A DNA stretch of 64,000 bases, from NCBI GenBank assembly GCA_000381565.1, contig KB906725.1:2527093-2591092 (forward strand), read 5' to 3'. The notes beneath the pieces were generated by a model. It ran no database searches. It saw nothing but the letters and a program-made list of their open reading frames with translations, and had not been told where the DNA came from. The stretch's first letter is position 1, and each line of letters opens with the position of its first letter. Positions 8,319 to 18,389 of this stretch are shown one piece after another. The DNA comes from Oxalobacteraceae bacterium AB_14. GTDB lineage: Bacteria > Pseudomonadota > Gammaproteobacteria > Burkholderiales > Burkholderiaceae_D. A program made the position numbers and the translations under genes.

Positions 8319-9179
8319 ATGGAAGCTTTGACCTGGATCGGCCTGACGGCGCTGTTGATCGCCCTGCCTTTTTATTACCCGCGCTGGCGCCTGCGGCGGG
8401 TGCTGGCGCAGCCCTTGCCGGCCGCGGCGCTGGCCATCCTGCGGCACAACGTCCCGCTCTACCGCCGCATGGCGCCCGCTCTGCAGCAGCAGTTGCAGCG
8501 GATGGTGGTGCAGTTCCTGCACCAGAAAAAATTCATCGGCTGCGAAGGCCTGGAGGTGACCGACGAGATCGCCGTCACCATCGCCGGCCAGGCTTGCCTG
8601 CTGTTGCTGAACCGTCCCTCCAGGGTCTATCCGGCCTTGCACACCATCCTGGTCTACCCCGGCGCCTTCGTGGCGCCGCGCGCCGAGATCGGGCCGGGCG
8701 GGGTGGTCACGCCGGGCCACCACAGCATGCTGGGCGAATCCTGGGACGACGGCCGCGTGATCCTGTCGTGGGAGGATGTGGTCTCCGGCCCCGGCCGCGG
8801 CCACAATGTCGTGCTGCACGAATTCGCGCACCAGCTCGACAGCGAATCGGGCCGCGCCAACGGCGCGCCCTACCTGGGCAATCCGGCCAGCTACCGCGAA
8901 TGGTCGGAGGTGCTCGAGCGCGACTTCCAGAGCCTGCGCCACAGCGCCATGTACCGCCAGCACAGCGTGATGGACCACTACGGCGCCACCAATCCGGCCG
9001 AGTTCTTCGCCGTCGCCACCGAAACCTTCTTTGAAAAACCGTACCAGATGGCCGAGCGCCACGCCGAGCTGTACGCCGAATTCCTCAAGTACTACCGGGT
9101 CGATCCGCGCGCGTGGATGGCGCCGCCGCCACCGCCGCCCGAGCCGGTTGGCGACTGGTCGCCCACGTGGTCGCATTGA
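8319..9179 (+). CDS. mtfA: M90 zinc metallopeptidase MtfA (Mlc titration factor A)
   Basis: 286 residues with one N-terminal membrane segment (about 5-20), the zinc motif HEFAH at 167-171 followed by QLD, and the third-ligand region NPAEFFAVATETFFEKP (about 226-245), all diagnostic of the MtfA/M90 family. E. coli MtfA is a peptidase that binds and sequesters the glucose repressor Mlc, linking to PTS regulation; no Mlc is present in this window. The C-terminus ends in a Pro-rich tail absent from E. coli MtfA. No good ribosome binding site is visible before the ATG. Confidence 0.92.
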   Translation: MEALTWIGLTALLIALPFYYPRWRLRRVLAQPLPAAALAILRHNVPLYRRMAPALQQQLQRMVVQFLHQKKFIGCEGLEVTDEIAVTIAGQACLLLLNRPSRVYPALHTILVYPGAFVAPRAEIGPGGVVTPGHHSMLGESWDDGRVILSWEDVVSGPGRGHNVVLHEFAHQLDSESGRANGAPYLGNPASYREWSEVLERDFQSLRHSAMYRQHSVMDHYGATNPAEFFAVATETFFEKPYQMAERHAELYAEFLKYYRVDPRAWMAPPPPPPEPVGDWSPTWSH

Positions 9180-9288
9180 ACACCGCCCAGCGCCGAACTA
9201 GTGCATAATCGATTCAGCCGCGCACGCTGATGCCTGTCGTCCGTCTGCGCGATCTGCGCAGGACAGACGCTGTCGCGAGGCTATCACC

Positions 9289-10599
9289 ATGCAATTTGAC
9301 GAGTTCGACTTTCTTTCCTCCGACGCCGCCGGCGCGCCCGCCGCGCCGGCGCCCGAGGCGGCGTCGCCGCTGGTGCGACTGCAATACCTGGTCGACAACA
9401 CGCCGGCCATCATCTATTGCACCGTGCCCAGCGGCGACTTCAAGATGACCTTCGTCAGCAACAACGCCTTGAACGTGCTGGGCTACCATCCCGAGCAGAT
9501 GGTGGCCGACCCCAACTTCTGGTTCGACCACATCCATCCCGACGACGCCCCCAGCATCTTTTCCAGCCTGGCGCTGGTGTTCAGCGAAGGCCAGCGCGCC
9601 TACGAGTACCGCTTCCGCATCAGCGACGGCAGCTATCTGTGGATGCACGACACGCTGCGCCTGATCCGCGACGACAAGGGCGTGCCGCTGGAGGTGATCG
9701 GCTCGCTGACCGACATCACGGCGCGCAAGCGCATGGAAGAGACCCTGCAGGCCAAGGGTGTCGAGCAGCAGGCGCTGATCGGCGAGCTGCGCAACGCCCA
9801 CGAGCAATTGCTGCAGTCGGAAAAAATGGCCTCGATCGGCCAGCTGGCGGCCGGCATCGCGCACGAGATCAACAACCCGGTCGGCTTCGTCAACTCGAAC
9901 ATGGGCTCGCTGAAGAACTACGTCGGCACCCTGCTGGGCGTGATCGAGCGCTACGAGCAGGCGGCCGCGCCGCATCCGGCGCTGGCGGCGCAGCTGGCGG
10001 CGCTGCGCCAGCAGGCCGACCTGGAATTCCTCAAGGAAGACGTGACCGACCTGGTGCGCGAATCGATGGACGGCCTGAAACGGGTCAAGGACATCGTCCA
10101 GGCGCTGAAGGATTTTTCCCACGTCGGCGAGACCGAGTGGCAGGTGGCCGACCTGCACCACGGCCTCGACAGCACGCTCAACATCGTCAGCAACGAGATC
10201 AAGTACAAGGCCCGGGTCGACAAGCAATACGGCACGCTGCCACCGGTCACCTGCCTGGCCTCGCAGCTGAACCAGGTGTTCATGAACCTGCTGGTCAACG
10301 CCGCCCACGCGCTGCGCGAGCAGGGCGTGATCACCTTGCGCACCGGCGCTGCCGACGGCTGGGTGTGGATCGAGGTGGGCGACAACGGCTGCGGCATCGC
10401 GCCGGAAAACCTGCACCGCATCTTCGAACCGTTCTTCACCACCAAGCCGGTCGGCAGCGGCACCGGGCTGGGCTTGTCCTTGTCGTACGGCATCGTCAAC
10501 CGCCACGGCGGCCGCATCGAGGTGGCCTCGGTGGTGGGCCAGGGCACGCGCTTCACGGTGCACCTGCCGGTGCAGCCGCCGCAGGCCGCGGCGGCCTGA
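9289..10599 (+). CDS. PAS-domain sensor histidine kinase
   Basis: 436 residues, no membrane segment: PAS domain (about 30-148, ending LTDITARKRMEE), coiled coil (150-185), dimerisation/phosphotransfer helix with His192 in GIAHEINNPVGF, then a long helical insert with LKDFSHV, and a HATPase domain with N box NLLVNAAHAL, DNGCGI, FFTTK and GTGLGLS. It should sense a cytoplasmic signal and phosphorylate a receiver. It converges on the REC gene at 10617, 17 bases away, and its catalytic region closely parallels that of the kinase at 12433-13929, so both may feed the same receivers. Confidence 0.9.
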   Translation: MQFDEFDFLSSDAAGAPAAPAPEAASPLVRLQYLVDNTPAIIYCTVPSGDFKMTFVSNNALNVLGYHPEQMVADPNFWFDHIHPDDAPSIFSSLALVFSEGQRAYEYRFRISDGSYLWMHDTLRLIRDDKGVPLEVIGSLTDITARKRMEETLQAKGVEQQALIGELRNAHEQLLQSEKMASIGQLAAGIAHEINNPVGFVNSNMGSLKNYVGTLLGVIERYEQAAAPHPALAAQLAALRQQADLEFLKEDVTDLVRESMDGLKRVKDIVQALKDFSHVGETEWQVADLHHGLDSTLNIVSNEIKYKARVDKQYGTLPPVTCLASQLNQVFMNLLVNAAHALREQGVITLRTGAADGWVWIEVGDNGCGIAPENLHRIFEPFFTTKPVGSGTGLGLSLSYGIVNRHGGRIEVASVVGQGTRFTVHLPVQPPQAAAA

Positions 10600-10601
10600 C
10601 C

Positions 10602-10629
10602 GCTAGAGGATGATGGCTAGAGGATGACG
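10602..10629. repeat. 14-bp tandem duplication at the convergent gene ends
   Basis: GCTAGAGGATGATG followed immediately by GCTAGAGGATGACG (one mismatch). The right copy covers the last codons and stop of the minus-strand REC gene; the left copy lies in the spacer to the kinase stop. Confidence 0.85.
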
Positions 10630-11111
10630 GCGCCGTCGTCGTCGCGCTTGACGTCGAGCAGGCCCGGTTCCTCGGCCTCGAGCCGCTGCGCTTCCTGCTG
10701 CTGCGGCGTCAGCGGCGGCGGCGCCACCAGCGTCGCGCGCTGCGCCAGCGCCTGCCGCACGTTCTGCTCCAGTTCGGCGGCGTCCCAGGGCTTGCTCATG
10801 AAGCGGAACGCCTGCGCCTGGTTGATGGCGCTCAGCACGGTGGCGTACTCGGTCGAGGCGCTCAGCATGATGCGCATGGTGTTGGGGGCGACGTCCTTGA
10901 GCGCCTGCAGCAGTTCGCCGCCGGTCATCTGCGGCATGTTGTAGTCGCAGATGATCAGGTCGTAGTCGCTATAGCAGATGCGCTTGAGCGCGTCGTAGGG
11001 ATCGAGGCAGGTCTCGATCTGCGGCGGCGCGTCGCGCAACATTTGCGTCAAGGCGCGCTGCAGGGCGCTGAGCACATTGATCTCGTCGTCCACCAGCAGG
11101 ATCTTGCTCAT
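10617..11111 (-). CDS. single-domain response regulator with KPW-type receiver
   Basis: 164 residues: one REC domain (about 2-125) with acidic pair DDE, phospho-acceptor Asp in IICDYNMP, the MLSAS switch residue and Lys in SKPWD, followed by a Gln/Glu-rich tail of about 40 residues without an output domain. It is the last gene of the six-gene operon; its ATG overlaps the stop of the REC-HD gene by ATGA (11108-11111), so translation is probably coupled. It may act as a phosphate shuttle or by protein contact. The frame stays open far upstream only as a shadow of its neighbour. Confidence 0.88.
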   Translation of the reverse strand: MSKILLVDDEINVLSALQRALTQMLRDAPPQIETCLDPYDALKRICYSDYDLIICDYNMPQMTGGELLQALKDVAPNTMRIMLSASTEYATVLSAINQAQAFRFMSKPWDAAELEQNVRQALAQRATLVAPPPLTPQQQEAQRLEAEEPGLLDVKRDDDGAVIL

Positions 11112-12432
11112 GCGTCCCCCTTGGGATTGCGTATCCAGATCGACAGCCGGCCGCCGGCCTTGGTCTCGAAGTCCTGCACCTGCTGGATCATGCGGGCGTC
11201 CAGCACGTGCTCGACCGACAGCAGCATCAGGCCGTCGCGGCTGACCAGGTCGCGCGCCAGCACCATGCCGGGCAGCAGTTCGCCGGACAGCACCTCGACC
11301 CCGGCGCCGGCGTCGGCTTCGCCGTCGACGATCTGGCGGAAGGCCGCCACCACGTTGGGATCGTAGCGCTTGCCGCTGGCGTCGAGGATCAGCGACTTGG
11401 CTTCCTCCGGCCGCAGGTGGCGCTGCACCATCGCCCCCTGTTGCAGGTTGTAGTAGTCGGCCGCCAGCGCCAGGATGCGCGCGCCCAGCGGGATCGCCAG
11501 GCCGGCCTGGCCGTCCGGGAAGCCGTTGCCGTCGAAGCGCTCGAGCTGGCCGCGCAGGATGGCGGCGCTGCCGCGCAGGTCCTCCAGCGGCATCAACAGC
11601 TCGGCGGCGCGCTGCGGATGCTTGCGGAACAGGCCCAGCGCCTCGCCTTTCAGCTGGGTCAGCGGGGTCTGCAGCAGCTCGTCGGAAAAGCCGATCTTGC
11701 CGATGTCGTGCAGCAGCGCGGCGATGAAGACTTCCTGGGTCTCGCGCGCGTCCAGCGCCAGCCGCACCGCCAGCTGGCGCGCCAGCTCGGCCACCAGGCG
11801 CGCGTGGCCGGGCTGGTTGTGCGCGCGCAGCTCGATCATGCTGGAAAAAATCTTGATGGTGGTGACGAAGTTTCGCTTGAGCTTGCTGTTGGCGGCCGTG
11901 GTCGCCTCGTGCTCGGCCTTGAGCTGGCGGGTGCGCGCCTCGACCTTGGCTTCCAGGCTCTGGTTGAGCGTCTTCAGTTCCTCGTTCTGGCGCAGGGTCA
12001 GCGCTTCCAGCCGCAGCTTGTCCTGTTCCAGCTGGCGCCGCTCCAGCGCGTGGCGCACCACCAGCAGCATGTCGCCGTCTTCCCACGGCTTGGTGATGTA
12101 GCGGTAGATCTCGCCGCAGTTGATGGCGTCCTGGATCGACTGGATGTCGGAGTAGCCGGTCAGCAGCAGACGCATGGTGTCGGGCCAGCGCGCCTTGACC
12201 TGGGCCAGGAACTGGGCGCCGTTCATCTCCGGCATGCGCATGTCGGAGATCACCAGGTCGACCTGTTCCTTCTCCAGCAGTTCCAGGCCCAGCGCGCCGC
12301 TCTCGGCCAGCAGCACGCGGTAGCCGGCCGGGCGGAACAAGCGCCGCAGCGAGGACAGGATGTTGGGCTCGTCGTCCACGCACAGCACGGTGGCGATGCT
12401 GGCCGGCGCGGCCGCGGTGGACAGCACGCTGC

Positions 12433-12436
<4 letters not shown>
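11108..12436 (-). CDS. response regulator with divergent HD-GYP-like domain
   Basis: 442 residues: REC (about 15-130; DDE, SDMRMP with the acceptor Asp, LLTGYSD, TKPWED), coiled coil (about 140-205), HD module (about 215-360) and a small C-terminal domain with LLPGMVLARDL. The HD motif LLHDIGKIGF is intact, but where HD-GYP proteins have HHERxDGxGYP this one has RGQLERFDGNGFP, so the His pair is gone and GYP is GFP. HD-GYP proteins degrade cyclic di-GMP; activity here is therefore doubtful. ATGA overlaps join it to the kinase upstream and the REC gene downstream. Confidence 0.88.
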
Positions 12437-13925
<1,489 letters not shown>

Positions 13926-13929
<4 letters not shown>

Positions 13930-14759
13930 GTCGTCAGCATCTTGCACATGGTTTCGAACAGCTGTTCGGTGTCGGCAAACACGCCGGCCCAGGCGGCGTC
14001 GCTCAGGCCCGGCGCCTGCCACGCGGCCAGCGGCAGCGGCGGCACCTGGTCGTCCTCCTGGCCCGACAGGTCGAGCGCGTGGGCCAGGGTGTTGGCCATG
14101 TAGATCACGCTCGACAGCGTGGCCGGCCCGGCACCGGGCGCGCGGTGGTGGTCGGCCACGGCGGCCTGGATGGCCGCCGGGAATTTCCAGTGCCTGGCCA
14201 GCGCGCTGCCGACGCTGGCGTGGTCGATGCCGAACACGGCCAGCTGCGCCGGCGCGGCGCTGCAGTCGTGCTGGCGGCGGTGGTCGTGCACGCGGCGGTA
14301 GTCGTCGGGGAAGCGGGTGGCCAGCACCAGCGTGCCGAGGTCGTGCAGCAGGCCGGCGGTGAAGGCGGTGTCCGGGTTCAGCCGCAGGTGCGGCGCCAGC
14401 ACGCGCGCGCTCACCGCGCTGGCGATCGAGTGGCGCCAGAAGGCCTGGAAGTCGAACTGGTTGCCGGGCGCGGGCTTGAAGCTGTCGGTCACCGAGCACG
14501 CCGTCACCAGGGTGCGGATGGCGTGGAAGCCCAGCACCGAGATCGCCTGCTGGATCGAGGTGACCTTGGACGGCATGCCGTAGAACGAGGAGTTGGCCAG
14601 GCGCAGCGTCTTGGCGGTGAGCGCCTGGTCGAGCGTGATCTTGGCGGCCAGCGCGTGCGTGTCGATGTCGTCCTGGTCCATGCTGGCCAGCAGTTCGTTG
14701 ACCACCGCCGGCAGCGACGGCAGGTCACGCACCGCCTTGATGATGTCGTCGGCGGTCAT
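13926..14759 (-). CDS. HDOD domain protein
   Basis: 277 residues forming one HDOD domain (about 8-215): LPSLPAVVNELLASM at the N-terminus, LRLANSSFYG, the helix IQQAISVLGFHAIRTL, and GLLHDLGTLVLA, followed by ADHHRAPG. HDOD proteins are HD-like scaffolds linked to signalling, motility and c-di-GMP networks and usually lack demonstrated hydrolase activity; here an HD and a later HH pair are both present. It lies inside the operon with ATGA overlaps on both sides, so it probably acts with the neighbouring kinase and EAL protein. Confidence 0.9.
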
Positions 14760-15088
14760 GCGGGCGGTCCTTCGCGGTAGGCGCGCAGGCGCGCCAGCAG
14801 CAGGGCGCCGCCGTCGCTGTCGGCGCTGTGGCGGAACAGGCGCTCCAGCCGTTCCAGTTGCAGCGCGCGGGCGCGCGCCAGCGCGGCCGGGTCGGGCGCC
14901 TCGGCCTCGGACCAGACCACGCAGCGCTCGATGCCGCGCCGGCGCAGCGAGGCCAGCGTGGCGGCGGTCAGGGTGGCGTCCTGCGGCAGCAGCACGCCGC
15001 CGTGGGCGTCGAGCAGGGCGGCGGCCAGGGTCATGCCTTCGACGGCTTGCTCCAGGCCGATTTCATTGGGACGGGCGGTGACGCTCAT
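14756..15088 (-). CDS. small stand-alone PGM-type domain protein
   Basis: A 110-residue protein: residues 10-60 read EQAVEGMTLAAALLDAHGGVLLPQDATLTAATLASLRRRGI in pieces that parallel the C-terminal LLPGMVLARDLVSRDGLMLLSVEHVL part of the REC-HD protein of the same operon (ExxxGMxLAxxLxxxxGxxLL then a helix). Such modules are usually fused to HD-domain response regulators. The second half is a charged helix. ATGA overlaps join it to the EAL gene upstream (15085-15088) and the HDOD gene downstream (14756-14759). Function unknown; an interaction module is the best guess. Confidence 0.75.
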   Translation of the reverse strand: MSVTARPNEIGLEQAVEGMTLAAALLDAHGGVLLPQDATLTAATLASLRRRGIERCVVWSEAEAPDPAALARARALQLERLERLFRHSADSDGGALLLARLRAYREGPPA

Positions 15089-16755
15089 CGGTCGGTCTCC
15101 ATGATGCTGAGGGTGATCAGGCTGCCGCGCGAGGCCGAGTGCTCGCCCATCGGGTAGCACATCACGGCATAGCGCTGGCCGTCGATGTCGGCCAGGTGGT
15201 GGTGCGGCTGGCCGCCGCCCGCCTGGGCCTGGGCGCCGTCGGCCGGGAACAGTTCGGGCAGCACGTGGCAGGCCTCGTTGCCGAGCAGCGCGCCGCTGTG
15301 GCGGAACAGGCCGGCGGCGGCGCCGTTGATGAAGGCGATCATGCCGGCGTCGTCCATGCCGATCACCGCCAGCGGCAGGTGTTGCAGCAGTTCGCGCGCG
15401 ACGTTCAGGCTGATCTCGTCGCGGCTGATCTGGCGCTGTTTCTCCTGCAGCAGCTGTTCCATGCGGCGGTTGGCGGCCGCCAGTTCCTGGTTGGCGCTGC
15501 GCACCTCCAGGTGCAGGCGCTGGTTGTCGTCGGCGATTTCCTTGACCCGGAAGGCGTCGGCGATATGGCCGCGCAGCTGCTCGTCTTCCCACGGCTTGGT
15601 GAGGAATTTGTAGATCGCCCCCTCGTTGACGGCGTCGGTCACCGATTGCAGCTCGGTGTAGCCGGACAGCATGATGCGTATCGTGTCCGGCACCAGCTCC
15701 CTGGCCTTGCGCAGGAAGTCGGCGCCCAGCATGCCGGGCATGCGCTGGTCGGAGACGATGACGTCGACCGGATGCTCGGCCAGCACGGCCAGGCCCTGCG
15801 GGCCGTCGTTGGCGGTGTAGATCTGGTACTGGTCGGCGCGCAGCAGGCGCTTGAGCGCGGCCAGGATGTTGGGCTCGTCGTCCACCAGCAGCAGCCGGCG
15901 CGGCGGCCGGTGCATGCGCAGCAGGTGCTCGGGCAGCAGGCGGCCGCTGGCGAGCAGCTGGTGCAGGTCGGTCGAGGCCAGCGGCGGCGCGAAGAAATAG
16001 CCCTGGATCTGGTCGCACATATTGCGGCGCAGGAAGTCGCACTGGGCCTCGGTCTCCACGCCCTCGGCCACCACCTTCATGCCCAGGTTGTGGCCCATGG
16101 CGATGATGCTCTTGGCCATGGCGGCGTCGTGGCTGTCGGCCACCACGTTGCGGATGAAGTCGGCGTCGATCTTGATGGCGTCGAAGGGATAGCGCTTCAG
16201 GCTGCTGAGCGAGCCGTGGCCGGTGCCGAAGTCGTCCAGCGTCAGGTTCAGGCCGCGCGTCTTGAAGCCGGCCAGCACCTCGTCGCAGGCGGCGCCGGCC
16301 TCGGTCAGCGCGGTCTCGGTGATTTCCAGGGTCAGCGCGGCGGGGGTGATGGCGTAGTCGTCGAGCATGGCGGCGACGGCGGCGCCGAAGCCGGGATCGC
16401 GGAACTGGCTGGGGGCGACATTGATCGCCACCCGCAGGTGGTTCTGGCCGCCGCGCCGCCAGGCCTGCAGGTCGCCGCAGGCGCGCCGCAGCACCCAGTG
16501 GCCGATGGCGGCCGTCATGCCGGCCGCCTCGGCCTGCGGCAGGAAGGCCTGGGCCGACAGCAGGCCGCGCTGCGGATGTTGCCAGCGCACCAGCGCCTCC
16601 AGGCTGACCACGGCGCCGTTCTGCAAGTCCACCAGCGGCTGGTACAGCAGGCGCAGCTGGTCCTGCGCCAGCGCCTGTTCCAGCGCGTGGTGAAACGCCG
16701 GGTCCGGTGCGACCGTCACGGCTGGGACAGCGTGCGTTTGCGGGGCTCCATGCAT
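15085..16755 (-). CDS. EAL-REC-PAS c-di-GMP phosphodiesterase
   Basis: 556 residues, first gene of the operon: EAL domain (about 20-275), REC (about 287-405) and PAS-like domain (about 440-550). Catalytic EAL features are all present: EAL at 53-55, INVAPSQF, ITETALTE, LDDFGTG, KIDADFI, AEGVE and QIQGYFF, so cyclic di-GMP hydrolysis to pGpG is expected. The receiver has VDDEPN, SDQRMPG with the acceptor Asp, MLSGY and TKPWED. Having the EAL output N-terminal to the receiver is an unusual order. It likely lowers c-di-GMP under control of the operon's kinases. Confidence 0.9.
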   Translation of the reverse strand: MHGAPQTHAVPAVTVAPDPAFHHALEQALAQDQLRLLYQPLVDLQNGAVVSLEALVRWQHPQRGLLSAQAFLPQAEAAGMTAAIGHWVLRRACGDLQAWRRGGQNHLRVAINVAPSQFRDPGFGAAVAAMLDDYAITPAALTLEITETALTEAGAACDEVLAGFKTRGLNLTLDDFGTGHGSLSSLKRYPFDAIKIDADFIRNVVADSHDAAMAKSIIAMGHNLGMKVVAEGVETEAQCDFLRRNMCDQIQGYFFAPPLASTDLHQLLASGRLLPEHLLRMHRPPRRLLLVDDEPNILAALKRLLRADQYQIYTANDGPQGLAVLAEHPVDVIVSDQRMPGMLGADFLRKARELVPDTIRIMLSGYTELQSVTDAVNEGAIYKFLTKPWEDEQLRGHIADAFRVKEIADDNQRLHLEVRSANQELAAANRRMEQLLQEKQRQISRDEISLNVARELLQHLPLAVIGMDDAGMIAFINGAAAGLFRHSGALLGNEACHVLPELFPADGAQAQAGGGQPHHHLADIDGQRYAVMCYPMGEHSASRGSLITLSIMETDR

Positions 16756-16837
16756 GGGTGCGCCTAGTGATCTGATAGTTTCTGCTTATTGAAAACCCAA
16801 ATCGATTATAAGGCCACAGCCGTTTCGTTGCGCGCCA

Positions 16838-16862
16838 GCGCGCGGCTTTTTTTGCCGCGCGC
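16838..16862. repeat. perfect inverted repeat with T7 loop in divergent promoter region
   Basis: GCGCGCGGC, TTTTTTT, GCCGCGCGC: 9-bp perfect arms around a T7 spacer. It lies between the start of the EAL operon (minus, 16755) and the gene at 16992 (plus), a 236-bp gap. Position suggests an operator or a transcription-blocking hairpin rather than a gene-end terminator. Confidence 0.65.
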
Positions 16863-16991
16863 CGATTTGCGCGCGGTTGTTGCTTATTGGGGAAGAAGCC
16901 TGCGCTGGCGGCAATTTTGGGTATGATGGTCGCTACAATAAAAAAACCTGGCACCCGTCGGACTAACGCGTTGTGATAGGGGGATGCGGCA

Positions 16992-17354
16992 ATGGCACAG
17001 GCATGGGTAGTGCTCACTGGTCCGGATGGCCGCGATGTGGCGGCGCCGTCCGAAGCGCAGATGGCGGCGGCGCTGGCGGATGTCTACGGCGGCAAGGCCG
17101 CCGGCCCGGACGGCGGCCCCGGCAGCGCGGTGCTGCGCTTCGGCTACGACGACGGCTTGATGTATGAAGTCGAGGTGTCCACCGGCGGCCGGGTGCGCTT
17201 TGCCGAATGGTCGGACCGCGATTGCGAAATCGCGCTGGCCGGCCCGCGCGTGATGACGGCGCTGGCGCAGGCCGACGCGCTGCAGCTGTGGCGCTTGCTG
17301 GCGCAGCGGCAGGTGGCCAAGATTCGCAGCCAACCGTGGCTGGAGGCCGGCTGA
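16992..17354 (+). CDS. hypothetical protein
   Basis: A 120-residue soluble protein with typical codon use, upstream GGGGGATGCGGCA as a weak ribosome binding site, and a mixed alpha/beta composition (AWVVLTGPDG, VLRFGYDDGLMYEVEV, WSDRDCEIAL). It is divergent from the signalling operon and ends 27 bases before the convergent DksA-type gene. No family recognised. Confidence 0.6.
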   Translation: MAQAWVVLTGPDGRDVAAPSEAQMAAALADVYGGKAAGPDGGPGSAVLRFGYDDGLMYEVEVSTGGRVRFAEWSDRDCEIALAGPRVMTALAQADALQLWRLLAQRQVAKIRSQPWLEAG

Positions 17355-17381
17355 GCTGAACTATGCTGTGCCAGGCGATAT

Positions 17382-17756
17382 TCAGCGGCGGCGTTGTTCC
17401 TGCCGCGTCTGGCAAGCGATGCACAGCCGCGCTTCCGGCCGCGCGTCCAGGCGCGAGTAGCCGATCGACTCGCCGCAATGCTCGCACAATCCATAGCTGT
17501 GGTCGTCGAACTTGGCCAGCGCGTGGCGCACGATGTGCAACTGGCGCGCCGTGTGCTCGGCCGCCTCGTGCACCAGCGCGTTGAGGGTGCGCTGGCTGGC
17601 GTTGTCGGCCGGCGACGCTTCGGCCTCGTGCGTCGGCGGCGCGCGCACGTCGGCGCTGCGGTCGAGATCGTCCGCCAGTTGGCTCAGCAGGCCCGCCCGC
17701 GCCCGCTCCAGCCGCGCCTGCAAGGCCGCCCATTGATCGTCGTCGAGTCCATTCAT
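17382..17756 (-). CDS. TraR/DksA-type C4 zinc finger protein
   Basis: 124 residues: a long N-terminal helical region (QWAALQARLERARAGLLSQL ...) and a C-terminal zinc finger C-X2-C-X17-C-X2-C (CEHC ... CIAC), followed by QTRQEQRRR. This matches the DksA/TraR family, which enters the RNA polymerase secondary channel and modulates initiation with ppGpp. The acidic tip (DDDQW near the start, DLDRSAD) is not clearly at the coiled-coil tip as in DksA, so it may be a DksA paralogue of altered function. Confidence 0.85.
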   Translation of the reverse strand: MNGLDDDQWAALQARLERARAGLLSQLADDLDRSADVRAPPTHEAEASPADNASQRTLNALVHEAAEHTARQLHIVRHALAKFDDHSYGLCEHCGESIGYSRLDARPEARLCIACQTRQEQRRR

Positions 17757-17845
17757 GCCGCGTACTCCTTACGGCATTGGACCGGCGCGGCGCGATTTTG
17801 TTCGGCGCCGGCTGGCTTCAAGCCGACCTTGCGCAAGCGCCGATG

Positions 17846-17925
17846 CGTCATTCCCGCGCAGGCGGGTGTCCATACGCCGCATCAGGCCAAGCGCTGCATG
17901 GGTTCCCGCCTGCGCGGGAACGACG
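17846..17925. repeat. REP/BIME-like inverted repeat, copy 1
   Basis: CGTCATTCCCGCGCAGGCGGG on the left pairs with TTCCCGCCTGCGCGGGAACGACG on the right around a 35-40 base centre containing two half sites (each itself a small palindrome CCCGCGCAGGCGGG / CCCGCCTGCGCGGG). Similar elements occur at 50731-50808 and 63048-63125. It sits upstream of the DksA-type gene start and downstream of the gene at 17943. Confidence 0.85.
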
Positions 17926-17942
17926 GCTATCTTGAGCTTTCC

Positions 17943-18371
17943 TTAAGCGGGCGGCGCCAGCGCGTCCAGGTGGCGTTTGAGTTTTTCCAGCGGCGTGACG
18001 AGGCGCTCCGGCTTGCCGCTGGCGAGCGCCGCGCCCAGCGACAGCAGTTCGGCGCTCAGGTCGAGCAGGTCCTTGACCTGGTCGATGCGGGCCACGGCGT
18101 CCCGGGCGCGGCGGGTCTGCTCCAGCAGCCGCTGCTGGGCGCCGCCCAGGCCGCTGGCGGCCAGCTTGGCGCTGTCCAGGTACAGGCTGTTGGCGCGCTG
18201 GCGCAGCTGCACTTCGTTTTCAAACAGCGCCTGCGCCGCGCCCTGCGTCATGCTGGGCGCCGTGCCGCCGGGCGCGCGCTGGCGCAGGGCGCGCATCAGT
18301 TGCGCGTGCAATGCGTCGGCGCTGGCGGACAGGCTGTCGCCCAGCGCTTCGATATCGTGCTGATCTGCCAT
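17943..18371 (-). CDS. hypothetical helical protein
   Basis: 142 residues, almost entirely helical by composition (Ala/Leu/Gln/Arg-rich), with no signal peptide or cysteine. A GGAG site precedes the ATG. It lies 18 bases after the lipoprotein gene at 18390-19157 on the same strand, so the two probably form an operon. No family recognised. Confidence 0.6.
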   Translation of the reverse strand: MADQHDIEALGDSLSASADALHAQLMRALRQRAPGGTAPSMTQGAAQALFENEVQLRQRANSLYLDSAKLAASGLGGAQQRLLEQTRRARDAVARIDQVKDLLDLSAELLSLGAALASGKPERLVTPLEKLKRHLDALAPPA

Positions 18372-18389
18372 GGCAACTCCTTGCTGGGT

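Noticed and set aside
15139..16767. 542-codon plus-strand frame over the EAL gene
   Set aside because: The minus-strand EAL-REC-PAS motifs are intact; the plus frame has no motif.
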